Source of the DNA: Gimesia alba
GTDB taxonomy: Bacteria; Planctomycetota; Planctomycetia; Planctomycetales; Planctomycetaceae
Length of the DNA stretch: 64,000 nucleotides
Direction of reading: 5' to 3'
NCBI RefSeq assembly: GCF_007744675.1
Contig: NZ_CP036269.1
Span: forward strand, 868,001 to 932,000
Positions within the stretch are counted from its first letter, which is position 1, and every line of letters begins with the position of its first letter. The notes beneath the pieces were generated by a model. The model saw nothing but the letters and a program-made list of their open reading frames with translations. It was not told the DNA's origin and did not search any database. Made by a program: the position numbers and the translations under genes. Of this stretch, positions 1 through 8,615 are shown piece after piece.

Positions 1-503
1 CAGATTGATTTCTCGGAAACCTTTGCTGATGGCACTTTTGCCTCGGCAAAAAAAGGGGTAGAAGAGTTGGCCCGACTCGTCGTGGCAAAGGCACAAAGGT
101 CATGATTTTTGTCGATCGTCACGGGACACCTGTGGCGATCGACACAGAATCGGCCCGTCGTAGCGAAGTCAAGCTGATCGAACCGCTGCTTGAAAAAATC
201 ACATTGCAAAATCGACAACCCGAGCGACTTGTTTATGACAAAGCCGCCGATTCGGACTCGTTGCGCAAACGGCTGATGGAAAAGAATATCGATCTGATCT
301 GCCCGCATCGAAAATCGAGAGTCAAACCGCCGACGCAAGATGGTCGAAAGCTTCCACGCTTCAAACGACGTTGGATTGTGGAACGCAGTATTGCCTGGCT
401 CCACAACTATCGTCGCATTGTCACGCGCTGGGAATATCACGATTACCTCTACGAAAGCTTTGTAATTCTTGGGTGTTTATTTACACTATTAAAAAGGTTT
501 TGA
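1..503 (+). CDS. IS5-family DDE transposase, 5'-truncated by the window, with a -1 frameshift
   Basis: Two overlapping frames encode one transposase. Frame 1 reads through the DGTFASAKK motif (first catalytic Asp at 28-30) and stops at TGA 103-105. The second frame carries the rest, with YDKAADSD (second Asp) and a VERSIAWL motif (catalytic Glu), ending at 503. The conserved stretch [12 protein letters not shown] lies in the second frame upstream of its first ATG at 102, so the frames are probably joined by -1 slippage on A7 at 48-54, which is phased as A AAA AAA in the zero frame and followed by G4. The frame-1 TGA also overlaps the ATG at 102 as ATGA, so reinitiation is an alternative. Programmed frameshifting is known in several IS5 subgroups. 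A disabling mutation is possible, but the phasing argues for a functional element. Confidence 0.8.
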
Positions 504-515
504 GATGCCCTCTAG
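1..515 (+). mobile_element. IS5-type insertion sequence, right-hand part
   Basis: The window opens inside an insertion sequence. The transposase reading frame runs to 503, and the element probably ends at about 511, just before a CTAG at 512-515. IS5-type elements use CTAR-like 4-bp targets, so CTAG may be the duplicated target; the left end lies outside the window and this cannot be confirmed here. On the other strand the end reads AGGGCATCTCAAAAC, a plausible terminal inverted repeat. The element lies about 140 bp upstream of the glycosyltransferase start at 656, so it may have separated that gene from its original promoter. Confidence 0.75.
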
Positions 516-655
516 TGAAATTCTGGCGGCCTTTGTTTTATACTATGGTATCAGGAGCCGGACGAACGTGGATTCCACTTCGACTCAAGAAACAACGCCT
601 TCTGATACAAATTGAATTAGCTATTGTTTTTTCCGCTGCGAGAAAGGTCTTCGCC

Positions 656-1633
656 GTGCTTTCTATCATGATTCCTGTTTTAAATGAATCCGAAAGTTTG
701 CCACAACTGTATCAGGAAATCTGTGATACAAGTCAGGCTCATAATATCGATCTGGAAGTGATCTTTATCGACGATGGTTCGACCGACACTTCCTGGGAGA
801 TTATTTCTGGACTGGCTGCAAAGGATGAGCGGGTTTCGGGAATTCGTTTTCGCCGAAATTTTGCCAAAGCAGCTGCACTGACGGCCGGCATGCGGGCGGC
901 ACGGGGATCTGTGATTATGATGATGGATGCAGACCTGCAGGATGACCCCAAAGAAATTCCCCGCTTTCTGGAAAAACTGAACGAAGGATATGACGTTGTC
1001 AACGGTTGGAAAGAACGCCGGCTTGATCCCTGGCACAAGGTTTATCCGAGTAAGGTATTCAACTGGATGATCGCCAAACTGACCGGGCTGAAACTGCACG
1101 ATCATAACTGCGGCTTGAAATTATTCCGTAAAGATGTTGCCGCTGAGATTCGCATTTATGGCGAATTACATCGTTTTATACCGGTGCTCGCAGACGCGCG
1201 TGGCTTCAAAGTGACAGAAATTCCCATTCATCACCGGGAACGCCAGCACGGTTATTCCAAATATGGCGTCCGTCGGTTTTTGAGAGGATTTCTCGACCTG
1301 TTAACGGTTCGTTTTTTAACCGGTTATGGACAGCGTCCTCAACATATGCTGGGAGCGATTGGACTGTCCTGTCTCTTATTAGGCTTCTTAGGTTTAGGCT
1401 ATCTCGGATTCCTCTGGATTTTGACCAATGCTTTTGGTTTGGAACTGGGGCCGATTGGAAATCGTCCCTTGCTGGCCTATTCTGTGGCAGCGACGATTCT
1501 GGGGGGGCAAGCAATCAGTCTCGGTTTACTGGCTGAGCTCATCGTTGCCTATACCGGCCGACATCAGGATTCCTACAGCATCTCCGAACGGACGGGCACC
1601 ACCTCCCAGAATGAGCAGGAAATCATCGTTTAA
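656..1633 (+). CDS. Polyprenyl-phosphate glycosyltransferase (GT2, DPM1/GtrB-like)
   Basis: This is a family 2 glycosyltransferase of the DPM1/GtrB/ArnC type, which transfers a sugar from a nucleotide donor to a polyprenyl phosphate at the inner membrane. The protein starts [14 protein letters not shown], has DDGSTD near residue 40 and the metal-binding DADLQDD near residue 91, and ends with two membrane segments at roughly residues 230-255 and 270-300, as is usual for this group. I chose GTG 656, preceded by AGAAAGG, because it gives the family-typical N-terminus; ATG 668 is the alternative. The frame is open back to 371, but that part overlaps the transposase in another frame. The sugar is unknown. 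Confidence 0.85.
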   Translation: MLSIMIPVLNESESLPQLYQEICDTSQAHNIDLEVIFIDDGSTDTSWEIISGLAAKDERVSGIRFRRNFAKAAALTAGMRAARGSVIMMMDADLQDDPKEIPRFLEKLNEGYDVVNGWKERRLDPWHKVYPSKVFNWMIAKLTGLKLHDHNCGLKLFRKDVAAEIRIYGELHRFIPVLADARGFKVTEIPIHHRERQHGYSKYGVRRFLRGFLDLLTVRFLTGYGQRPQHMLGAIGLSCLLLGFLGLGYLGFLWILTNAFGLELGPIGNRPLLAYSVAATILGGQAISLGLLAELIVAYTGRHQDSYSISERTGTTSQNEQEIIV

Positions 1634-1730
1634 TCAACTTCTTCAAACTGATGCCTGCTCAGGCAGTGCGCGATTACCATTTCTATAAGAGTTCTCCTGT
1701 TTCTTTTTATGTCTGGAAATGAAACTTTAG

Positions 1731-3125
1731 ATGAAAATATCTTTTCTCGGAGCCGCTGGCGAAGTAACCGGTAGCCAGCATTTGATTGAGACTGATTCGC
1801 GACGGATTTTGCTGGACTGTGGATTATTTCAGGGGCATCGCCAAGAATCGTATTTAAAAAACAGCTGGTTTGCTTATCCGCCGGATTCGATCGATGCGGT
1901 CTTTTTATCGCATGGGCACATGGATCATTGTGGCAACCTGCCACGACTTTTTAGCAAAGGCTTTCGCGGACCGATCTTTTGTACGTCTGCGACGGCGGAT
2001 ATCGCTGAAATCATGCTGAAGGATAGTGCCCGGATACAGGCAGAAGACGCCAAGTATCTCGCGAGAAAATTAAAAGAGAAACACCCGCCGATAGAACCGC
2101 TCTATTCGGAAGATGATGTAGATGGGGTAGCGAAACTGTTTGAGCGTCTGGACTATCATGAATGGCATGAATTAGGAGACGATGTCAAAGTTCGTTTCCT
2201 GGATGCCGGGCACATTCTGGGTTCCGCCATCATTGAGATGAAAATCAAAGATCAGCGAGAATGGCGACATCTTGTTTTTACAGGTGACCTGGGGCGACGG
2301 AATTTACCATTGCTCAGAGATCCGGAGACGATTGCAGGGTGTGAAATCTTAATTTCAGAAAGCACCTACGGAAACCGAGTGCATGAAAAGGCATCGGATA
2401 TCAAAGAGGAACTCTATCAGATACTTGATGAGGCCTACCGTGTTGAAGGGCGGGTGATTATACCTGCCTTCAGTTTGGGGCGGACACAGCAGATTATTTA
2501 TTATCTGAATGAACTGTATAACGAAAAACGCCTGCCCCACATTCCCATTTTTGTTGACAGTCCTCTTTCTACAAGGCTGGTTTCCGTCTTTCGACATCAT
2601 CTTAATGAAATGGATGACGAAGTTCAGGCGTTGATGGAAGCCGACAAAGATCCCTTCGGATTTGCCTTGCTCGACTATGTTTCCACGCGCGAACAAAGTA
2701 TCGCCCTCAATAAGCGGGAAGGGGCCTTTGTCGTGATAGCGGGAAGCGGAATGTGCGAAAACGGTCGTGTGCGACATCATCTGAAAAACGGGATCGAACA
2801 TGTGGAAAACACAATTGTGCTAATGGGATATCAGGCTGCGAATACATTAGGCAGACGTTTACAGCAACGGGATCCGAAAGTGAAAATCTTTGACCGGTAT
2901 TACAAGGTTAAAGCCAAGGTGGTTCAGCTTAGCGGGTTATCCGGTCACGCTGATGTGGAAGATTTCAAATGGTGGTATGCACAGTCAGCCAAACACGGCA
3001 CCATTGGTCAGGTCTTTTTGGTACACGGCGAGCCGGAATCGGCAGCAGCATTGGCGGCTTTAATTCGTGATGAGTGTGATTTGGAACCCATTATCCCCCA
3101 CTATCAACAATCTTTTGAAGTTTGA
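1731..3125 (+). CDS. Metallo-beta-lactamase/beta-CASP ribonuclease-like protein
   Basis: A 464-residue protein of the beta-CASP branch of the metallo-beta-lactamase fold, related to bacterial and archaeal CPSF73-like RNases. It has the zinc-binding motif SHGHMDHCG near residues 59-67, a second metal-site region at DAGHILGS, the Asp-containing FTGDLG motif, and a beta-CASP insertion in the middle. The C-terminal SGLSGHAD near residue 402 supplies the RNA-nuclease-type His motif. Length and motif order match complete family members. Expected to process or degrade RNA in the cytoplasm; the substrate cannot be read from sequence. The downstream ASCH gene starts 7 nt after its stop, so the two are probably cotranscribed and may share an RNA-related role. 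Confidence 0.87.
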   Translation: MKISFLGAAGEVTGSQHLIETDSRRILLDCGLFQGHRQESYLKNSWFAYPPDSIDAVFLSHGHMDHCGNLPRLFSKGFRGPIFCTSATADIAEIMLKDSARIQAEDAKYLARKLKEKHPPIEPLYSEDDVDGVAKLFERLDYHEWHELGDDVKVRFLDAGHILGSAIIEMKIKDQREWRHLVFTGDLGRRNLPLLRDPETIAGCEILISESTYGNRVHEKASDIKEELYQILDEAYRVEGRVIIPAFSLGRTQQIIYYLNELYNEKRLPHIPIFVDSPLSTRLVSVFRHHLNEMDDEVQALMEADKDPFGFALLDYVSTREQSIALNKREGAFVVIAGSGMCENGRVRHHLKNGIEHVENTIVLMGYQAANTLGRRLQQRDPKVKIFDRYYKVKAKVVQLSGLSGHADVEDFKWWYAQSAKHGTIGQVFLVHGEPESAAALAALIRDECDLEPIIPHYQQSFEV

Positions 3126-3132
3126 GCCAGCG

Positions 3133-3579
3133 ATGACAAAACCAATCAAACATCCTGATAAAAGTCTGCCTGCACTGGGAATCCGGCAACCCTGGGCAGA
3201 ACTGATGTTACGTGGTATCAAAACAATCGAAATCCGTTCCAGCCAGACGAATATTCGTGGCCCGATTTATGTTTATGCATCGAAAAAGCTGGCCAAAACG
3301 CCCCATGCTGAGGTTGCGGCAGAGCAGGCTGAGATTGATGTAGAAGAACTTCCTACCGGCGTGTTGATCGGTACGGTGGAGATTGTGGACTCATTTCCCG
3401 TTAGCAAACAACATGCTGCCGCCGCAGGAGTGCCTGCCAACTTACTAAAAGGCAAATATGGTTGGGAACTCGCAAAACCGAAACGTTTGCAGAAACTCAT
3501 CGTGCCTGATTATCTGCCGTATGGGGTCTGGTTTTATCCTTTTGTACGCAAACAGACAGGCACGCGAAAGAAATCCTGA
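3133..3579 (+). CDS. ASCH-domain protein (PUA-like fold)
   Basis: A 148-residue protein consisting mostly of one ASCH domain. The N-terminal LGIRQPWAELMLRG and the motif GIKTIEIRS match the ASCH signature GxKxxExR, located near residues 27-36. ASCH domains have a PUA-like beta-barrel and are thought to bind RNA; some members are nucleases or amidohydrolases acting on modified nucleosides. ATG 3133 was chosen because it follows the preceding stop by 7 nt; the same frame is open back to 3067 within the upstream gene. It forms a tight pair with the beta-CASP ribonuclease-like gene and is convergent with trpA. The exact activity is unknown. Confidence 0.8.
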   Translation: MTKPIKHPDKSLPALGIRQPWAELMLRGIKTIEIRSSQTNIRGPIYVYASKKLAKTPHAEVAAEQAEIDVEELPTGVLIGTVEIVDSFPVSKQHAAAAGVPANLLKGKYGWELAKPKRLQKLIVPDYLPYGVWFYPFVRKQTGTRKKS

Positions 3580-3596
3580 ACACTTCAGAGCAGGAT
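3573..3596. terminator. Small dyad between convergent ASCH gene and trpA
   Basis: ATCCTG at 3573-3578 and CAGGAT at 3591-3596 form a perfect 6-bp inverted repeat around a 12-nt loop, spanning the stop of the ASCH gene and the 18-bp gap before the trpA stop. It could act as a bidirectional terminator, but there is no clear U-tract on either side. Confidence 0.3.
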
Positions 3597-3597
3597 G

Positions 3598-4419
3598 TTA
3601 ACTCTTTGTCGCAGCCACCATTTCACCCGCGTAATCGCCGATTGCTGTGATCACATCTTTAGCAGTTTGACTGGGGTCAGAAAACGCAGCGAATTGTTTT
3701 ACGATGGCGGAACCGATGATGAAGCCATCTGCTTTGCCGCGCAAGGTGTCGACGTGCTTGGGTTGGCTGATACCAAAGCCAACGGCCAGTGGCAGATCTG
3801 TCAGATTGCGTAATGATTTCAGATGCGCGGTCAATTCCTCAGGGAGTTCATCGCGGACTCCGGTCGTTCCGGCAACCGAGATACAGTAGATAAATCCACT
3901 GGCGGCTTGCACAATGCGTTTCGTACGATCTTCCGGCGTTAATGGTGAAACGAGTTGGACCAGATCGAGATTGGCCGTTTTGGTTTTCTCAGCAAATTCC
4001 GGTGCTTCATCGCCAGGCAGGTCAGGGACAATCAATCCGGAAAAGCCGGCGGCTTCTGCTTCCTGTAAAAATTTCTCAGCACCGTACCGGAAGATAATCG
4101 CATAAGATACCATGCCTACCAAAGGGGGCAGAGTGACAGAAGAATCTGCCGACAGTGCTTTCAGCGCTTCGAACAGGTCATGTACATGGAACCCGTTATT
4201 TAAAGCACGGGTGTACGATTCTTGAATCACCGGACCATCTGCGATGGGATCACTATAGGGGAAACCTACCTCAATCAGATCCACACCTCGCTGGGCCAGT
4301 TCTTTCAGCACGGCGACTGTGGTTTCAAGATCGGGATCACCGGCTGTGATGAAAGGCATGAAGGCCATGCGGTTTTCCGATTTTAACTGCGCAAATTTAT
4401 CAGAAATTAATGTGGTCAC
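3598..4419 (-). CDS. trpA: Tryptophan synthase alpha subunit
   Basis: The alpha subunit cleaves indole-3-glycerol phosphate to indole and glyceraldehyde 3-phosphate and passes indole to TrpB. The 273-residue protein has the family length. The catalytic Glu and Asp lie in VDLIEVGFPYSDPIADGP near residue 50, and the phosphate-binding region VGFGIS is present near residue 215. Translation probably starts at GTG 4419, giving TTLISDKFAQLKSENR, which fits the normal N-terminus; there is no strong ribosome-binding site. It follows trpB by 69 bp on the same strand, the usual B-A order, and both act as an alpha2-beta2 complex in the cytoplasm. No other trp genes lie in the window. Confidence 0.97.
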   Translation of the reverse strand: MTTLISDKFAQLKSENRMAFMPFITAGDPDLETTVAVLKELAQRGVDLIEVGFPYSDPIADGPVIQESYTRALNNGFHVHDLFEALKALSADSSVTLPPLVGMVSYAIIFRYGAEKFLQEAEAAGFSGLIVPDLPGDEAPEFAEKTKTANLDLVQLVSPLTPEDRTKRIVQAASGFIYCISVAGTTGVRDELPEELTAHLKSLRNLTDLPLAVGFGISQPKHVDTLRGKADGFIIGSAIVKQFAAFSDPSQTAKDVITAIGDYAGEMVAATKS

Positions 4420-4488
4420 GATTTACTGCAATACTGTTATGAGAAGAGAAGAGGTGGTTCTGAAAACGATGATCGGGGTGGTCTGAAA

Positions 4489-5694
4489 TTAAATATCCCG
4501 TCCAATGAGGCGTGCGACTTCATTCACATCTTTATCGCCTCGACCTGATAAACAGACGACAATGATTTCATCGGGGCTGGCATCACCGGCGACTTTCAAT
4601 GCCTGGGCGATGGCGTGGGACGACTCAATCGCAGGGATGATGCCTTCCAGTTTTGCCATTGTCTGGAAGCCTGCCAGTGCTTCGTCATCGGTGATCGCCG
4701 TGTAATTGACGCGGCCCGAATCTTTCCAGTAACTGTGTTCGGGGCCAACGCCCGGATAGTCCAGACCTGCGGAAATCGAGTGCACGTCTAACGTTTGCCC
4801 ATCATCATCCTGCAGGACATATCCAAAGCTCCCGTGCAGAACTCCTTTGGCGCCGTAGCTGAGTGTGCTGGCATGCTCACCCGGCTCGGGGCCTCTTCCG
4901 CCAGCTTCCACTCCGGTCAGCTTCACAGATTCATCATCGATAAATGGATAGAACATTCCTGCAGAGTTAGAGCCACCTCCCACGCAGGCGATGACCTGAT
5001 CTGGGAGTTTACCGGTTTGTTCGAGACATTGGGCACGGGTCTCTTTCCCGATAACCGATTGGAAATCGCGGACCATCATCGGGAAGGGGTGAGGCCCGAT
5101 GACGGAACCGATAATGTAGTGTGTGGTTTCGACGCTCGACATCCAATCGCGCATGGCTTCGTTGACCGCGTCGCGTAGTGTCTGCGATCCACTGGTCACG
5201 CCACGGACCTCCGCACCCATCATTTTCATATTAAACACATTGAGTTTTTGACGGCGAATGTCTTCTTCGCCCATATAGACAATGCATTCAAGACCAAAGC
5301 GGGCACAGGCAACCGCGGAGGCGACGCCGTGCTGGCCAGCACCCGTTTCTGCAATCACCCGTTTTTTGCCCATCCTCATCGTCAGTAGAGCTTGTCCGAT
5401 GGTGTTATTAATCTTGTGGGCACCCGTATGATTGAGGTCTTCCCGTTTCAGATAAATTTTGGCACCACCGCAGTGCTCGGTCAGGCGTTCGGCAAAATAC
5501 AACGGGTTCGGTCGACCGACGTAGTTTTTTAACAGGTCGTCCAGTTCGGCCTGGAAACTGGGGTCCTGCTTGGCTTTCTCATATTCCTGAGTCAGTTCTT
5601 CCAGGGCATGCATCAATGTTTCAGGGACAAAGCGGCGTCCAAATTCTCCAAAGCGACCTGCAGAGTCAGGCACGTTCGATAAGCTGGTAGTCAT
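4489..5694 (-). CDS. trpB: Tryptophan synthase beta subunit
   Basis: PLP-dependent beta subunit, which condenses indole with serine to make tryptophan. The 401-residue protein has the complete family length. The PLP lysine lies in [10 protein letters not shown] near residue 95, the glycine-rich cofactor-phosphate site is [10 protein letters not shown] near residue 235, and the C-terminal CLSGRGDKD motif is typical of TrpB1-type enzymes. ATG 5694 matches the normal N-terminus ([14 protein letters not shown]). It is the first gene of a trpB-trpA unit. No tryptophan-rich leader peptide or obvious attenuator was found in the 315 bp upstream. Confidence 0.98.
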   Translation of the reverse strand: MTTSLSNVPDSAGRFGEFGRRFVPETLMHALEELTQEYEKAKQDPSFQAELDDLLKNYVGRPNPLYFAERLTEHCGGAKIYLKREDLNHTGAHKINNTIGQALLTMRMGKKRVIAETGAGQHGVASAVACARFGLECIVYMGEEDIRRQKLNVFNMKMMGAEVRGVTSGSQTLRDAVNEAMRDWMSSVETTHYIIGSVIGPHPFPMMVRDFQSVIGKETRAQCLEQTGKLPDQVIACVGGGSNSAGMFYPFIDDESVKLTGVEAGGRGPEPGEHASTLSYGAKGVLHGSFGYVLQDDDGQTLDVHSISAGLDYPGVGPEHSYWKDSGRVNYTAITDDEALAGFQTMAKLEGIIPAIESSHAIAQALKVAGDASPDEIIVVCLSGRGDKDVNEVARLIGRDI

Positions 5695-6009
5695 AATTGG
5701 CTCAAATATAGTAACTGTAAATCAAAATAGGGTTTGCTTTGACCATTATTGAATTCCCGGTGCCGATGGTCAATGCCCGCCCCTTGGACCGTTTCGAAAC
5801 AGGAAAGGTTCGATTCAAATTTGGGTATTCGGCCAGCTAAATACGTTGTCATATGTTCTTTGATATCATGCTTTTGAGGCGTTTTAGCCACAAAAAATGA
5901 GGTGGCCGGTCAGAATTTTGTAGGATTTTGTGGAAAAGATCGATAAAATGCGGGATGCGAATTGTGAGGCAATCAGTTTCACAAGAGGAATTAGAGGGGG
6001 GAGTAGATT
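5695..6009. other. Intergenic region between trpB and a small + strand ORF
   Basis: This divergent region should hold the promoter of trpBA on the minus strand. A 66-codon minus-strand frame ends in TGA overlapping the trpB ATG, but it starts at GTG without a ribosome-binding site and has no recognisable similarity, so I do not call it a gene. Close to the right end is a strong purine-rich Shine-Dalgarno, AGAGGGGGGAG at 5993-6003, for the small ORF at 6010. No other structure was identified. Confidence 0.5.
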
Positions 6010-6222
6010 ATGAACACGTCAGATCCAAAATTGGCAGAAGCCATCAATCGGGAAACCATCCATATCGATGAATTGGAGCGGTTTTGTCTCTTGGAGAGTA
6101 AACCCCGCGGTTATCAGAATCTGGACGATAGCGACATTATCATCCCTGATTTCGGTAGTGCTCTCCGCTCTGCCCGGCGGGAACTCTATGATTTCGAATC
6201 CCCCGTAGGTGAATTTGCTTAG
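6010..6222 (+). CDS. Small hypothetical protein
   Basis: A 70-residue ORF with no recognised domain, predicted to be acidic and soluble (contains IHIDELERFCLLESKPRG and DDSDIIIPDFGS). Its main support is an exceptionally strong Shine-Dalgarno, AGAGGGGGGAG at 5993-6003, ending 6 nt before the ATG. It ends 14 bp before the stop of the convergent membrane glycosyltransferase. A frame on the opposite strand covers the same DNA but lacks such a site. Function unknown; it may be lineage-specific. Confidence 0.5.
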   Translation: MNTSDPKLAEAINRETIHIDELERFCLLESKPRGYQNLDDSDIIIPDFGSALRSARRELYDFESPVGEFA

Positions 6223-6235
6223 GTGAATCATCGGC

Positions 6236-8563
6236 TCAGGGTGCAACCGGAAATATTTGCGCTGTGATAAAGTAGCGCTCGCCTTCTCGCTCTACAATCA
6301 GTTCCGGCGCCCATGTCAGTATTTCTTTTTGTTCGTCTTCTCGAAATGAATCGAACTTCCGATAGCTGTACTGATTAGATAATGCGGGTTCCAGAACCCC
6401 TTCTTTGACAAGTTGTTCAAAGCGTGCCGGGGTCACGTAATCAGTGTAGCCATAGGAGCCTGGTAAGCGATAGCGAAGGATTTCTGCCCAGTTCACATAG
6501 ACGTAAGCGATATGTTGTTCCTCGAATTTTTGCTTGATCTCTTGCGCAGGTCTCATTGTGAGTTGCATGTCTGGCGTGTCCGGCTCTGGTTTCGATGTCC
6601 ATTGCTGGAAAATATCATGGTCGAAAACGGTATTGTAGATCACCGGGAACTCGGCATTAAACAGTTCTGCATCACCTACAGAGAGCACCACTTGATTCGG
6701 CCCTAGCTGCATTTGATTTAACTGCAAGATTTCTGGGCCGGTGATGGACGTCGTAAATTTTCGCGCATAATTCAAATCATCCAGGTAGGCGTTATTTCCG
6801 CCAAGACCACTGGTGGCGACGCAGAGATTAAACAAGCAGGCGAATAACAGGGCGATGGTCAGACCTATTTTCCAAAGACGTTTCGAACTCCAGGTGGCGC
6901 CGATGCCTGCCAATACAGAAACGACGGGAATCATGGGAACCCAGAAACGATCAATTCGATGGGTCAAAACCCACCATGAGAAGAAAAGAAAGCCGATATA
7001 AATCCACAACCAATTTACCAATTTGCGATGCTGCCGATTCAGAAATGCGAGTGGTGCCAGGCTGAACAGCAGAGGGCTTAACCAATCGCTTTTCATGGTG
7101 ACGTCAATTACATTATTTGCCAGTTCTGTCAGACCAAGCGGCTTCATTCCATGACCGCCTTTCCATTTGATGTTGAGTTGTTCGTTCAAATCAACGCCGC
7201 CAAACACAGAATAGAGCAGGGGATAAACGGGATTGCCGGTCTCTACGAGATTTTTCAACAGCCACGGACCAATGGCGAGTAGTGTGCCGATCGAGAAGAT
7301 GACCGCCAGTTTTAGAGTTACTGACGCTCGAATTTGCTTGTTCTGTTTTAATAGAAACCAACTGAAACCAAGTAATGTGAGGCCGAGCGGAATGACGACC
7401 GACAGGACTCCCGGGTATTTACAGGCCATCGCTGACCCGGATAACAGACCAGTCAGGCAGGCATAGCTCCATAAGGATGAACGCGGTGCTTCTCCCACTG
7501 GCGTTTCATCAGCTGGGGGGGACCAGATTCTGAGTACTTGTATGGTCAGGAACAGACTCAACAGACTCGCCATCAGATAAAAGGAGAGTCCTCCTTCAGT
7601 ATAGGCGATAATCGAAATACGATAGATCCAGGGAGTTGTCAGGAAGATCGTTGCAGCCAACCAGCCCGCATTCGAACCAAACCAGCGCCGTGCTGTGGCA
7701 AATACTCCCAGCGCCGTGAATAGCGAAAAGCTCATCAGGACGAGCTTTCCTGCTTGAGCGCCCAAGTACCAGTCGGCTTTGAGCGTCATTCCCAGGAGGA
7801 TCAACATCTCTGTCAGGAAAGGGAAACTGGTATAAACATTGTGTTGCAGAAAGCCGATGTGGCCTTGCTGGTAGTATTCTTTCGGGCCACCAAAGTGGTA
7901 TTCCAACACATCGTAATCAATGGAGGGTAACATGGATCCCAAAAACATGCTGAGCACAAACGGAGCAATCAACAGACAACATCCGACACGGAACAGCAAT
8001 TCTGGGGTGATGGTGTCAGGCAGCGTGATTCTTAAGGGCAGGGCAGTTCCGGTTTTTGATTTCGACTCATAGCATGCGGAAAGGACTCCGCAGAACGCGA
8101 ATAAAAACAAAACCAGATAGCAGAGCCATTGGGATAAGATTCCAAGCAGCCCCCCTCCCAATGTGAGCAGCGAGACTGCAGAGAGGCCTACTCCAAACGC
8201 AAAAACGGTTCGTTCTGCTGTATAAGGAGCTAACGGGATTTTGATCAGTCGTGTGATGATCTGACCTATACCCCAAGCACCGGCGAGGATGACCAGAGCA
8301 ATTCCGATCAAAGGAAAACGTTGCGGGAAATAAGCCCAGCCTGATGGGTGCGGGTTTTCAGCTGGCAGGGGATCGACCAGATCTAAGAGGAGAAAGGGGA
8401 GTTGTGTTACAATATCCCAACGGCTGATAGAAGGATTGTTAGGAAGTGTGAAACTGATAAAAGCGATGAAAAATAGCACCAACCAGATGAGTGCGCCGCG
8501 CAGGAAGATCGGGCGATCCTCGAAAAGAGAATTGTCAAGGTCCTGTGCGGCCGGTTTTTTCAT
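6236..8563 (-). CDS. GT-C type membrane glycosyltransferase (PMT/ArnT-like)
   Basis: A 775-residue multi-spanning membrane protein with many hydrophobic helices, resembling GT39/GT83 enzymes that transfer sugars from polyprenyl-phosphate donors on the outer face of the cytoplasmic membrane. After the first membrane segments and an extracytoplasmic acidic motif (SIDYDVLEYHFGGP, near residue 215, the expected site of the catalytic Asp in the first GT-C loop) comes a long run of helices and a hydrophilic C-terminal domain of about 200 residues. ATG 8563 is the start. It precedes no clear partner gene; the upstream nadC on the same strand is 52 bp away and may be cotranscribed. Donor and acceptor are unknown. 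The glycosyltransferase at 656 makes the kind of lipid-linked sugar such enzymes use, but a link is only a guess. Confidence 0.75.
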   Translation of the reverse strand: MKKPAAQDLDNSLFEDRPIFLRGALIWLVLFFIAFISFTLPNNPSISRWDIVTQLPFLLLDLVDPLPAENPHPSGWAYFPQRFPLIGIALVILAGAWGIGQIITRLIKIPLAPYTAERTVFAFGVGLSAVSLLTLGGGLLGILSQWLCYLVLFLFAFCGVLSACYESKSKTGTALPLRITLPDTITPELLFRVGCCLLIAPFVLSMFLGSMLPSIDYDVLEYHFGGPKEYYQQGHIGFLQHNVYTSFPFLTEMLILLGMTLKADWYLGAQAGKLVLMSFSLFTALGVFATARRWFGSNAGWLAATIFLTTPWIYRISIIAYTEGGLSFYLMASLLSLFLTIQVLRIWSPPADETPVGEAPRSSLWSYACLTGLLSGSAMACKYPGVLSVVIPLGLTLLGFSWFLLKQNKQIRASVTLKLAVIFSIGTLLAIGPWLLKNLVETGNPVYPLLYSVFGGVDLNEQLNIKWKGGHGMKPLGLTELANNVIDVTMKSDWLSPLLFSLAPLAFLNRQHRKLVNWLWIYIGFLFFSWWVLTHRIDRFWVPMIPVVSVLAGIGATWSSKRLWKIGLTIALLFACLFNLCVATSGLGGNNAYLDDLNYARKFTTSITGPEILQLNQMQLGPNQVVLSVGDAELFNAEFPVIYNTVFDHDIFQQWTSKPEPDTPDMQLTMRPAQEIKQKFEEQHIAYVYVNWAEILRYRLPGSYGYTDYVTPARFEQLVKEGVLEPALSNQYSYRKFDSFREDEQKEILTWAPELIVEREGERYFITAQIFPVAP

Positions 8564-8615
8564 GTGCTGAAATCTAAAATTGTGAAAAGGATGTTTTTTA
8601 ATAGAAGCAGCAGCA

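Noticed and set aside
371-655. N-terminal extension of the glycosyltransferase to TTG 371
   Set aside because: It overlaps the transposase in a different frame; family alignment starts at about 656.
5691-5891. 66-codon frame upstream of trpB with ATGA overlap
   Set aside because: GTG start without a ribosome-binding site, no Trp codons and no recognisable similarity; not a convincing leader peptide.
6019-6246. Minus-strand frame opposite the small ORF at 6010
   Set aside because: No ribosome-binding site comparable to the + strand ORF, and it runs into the glycosyltransferase gene end.
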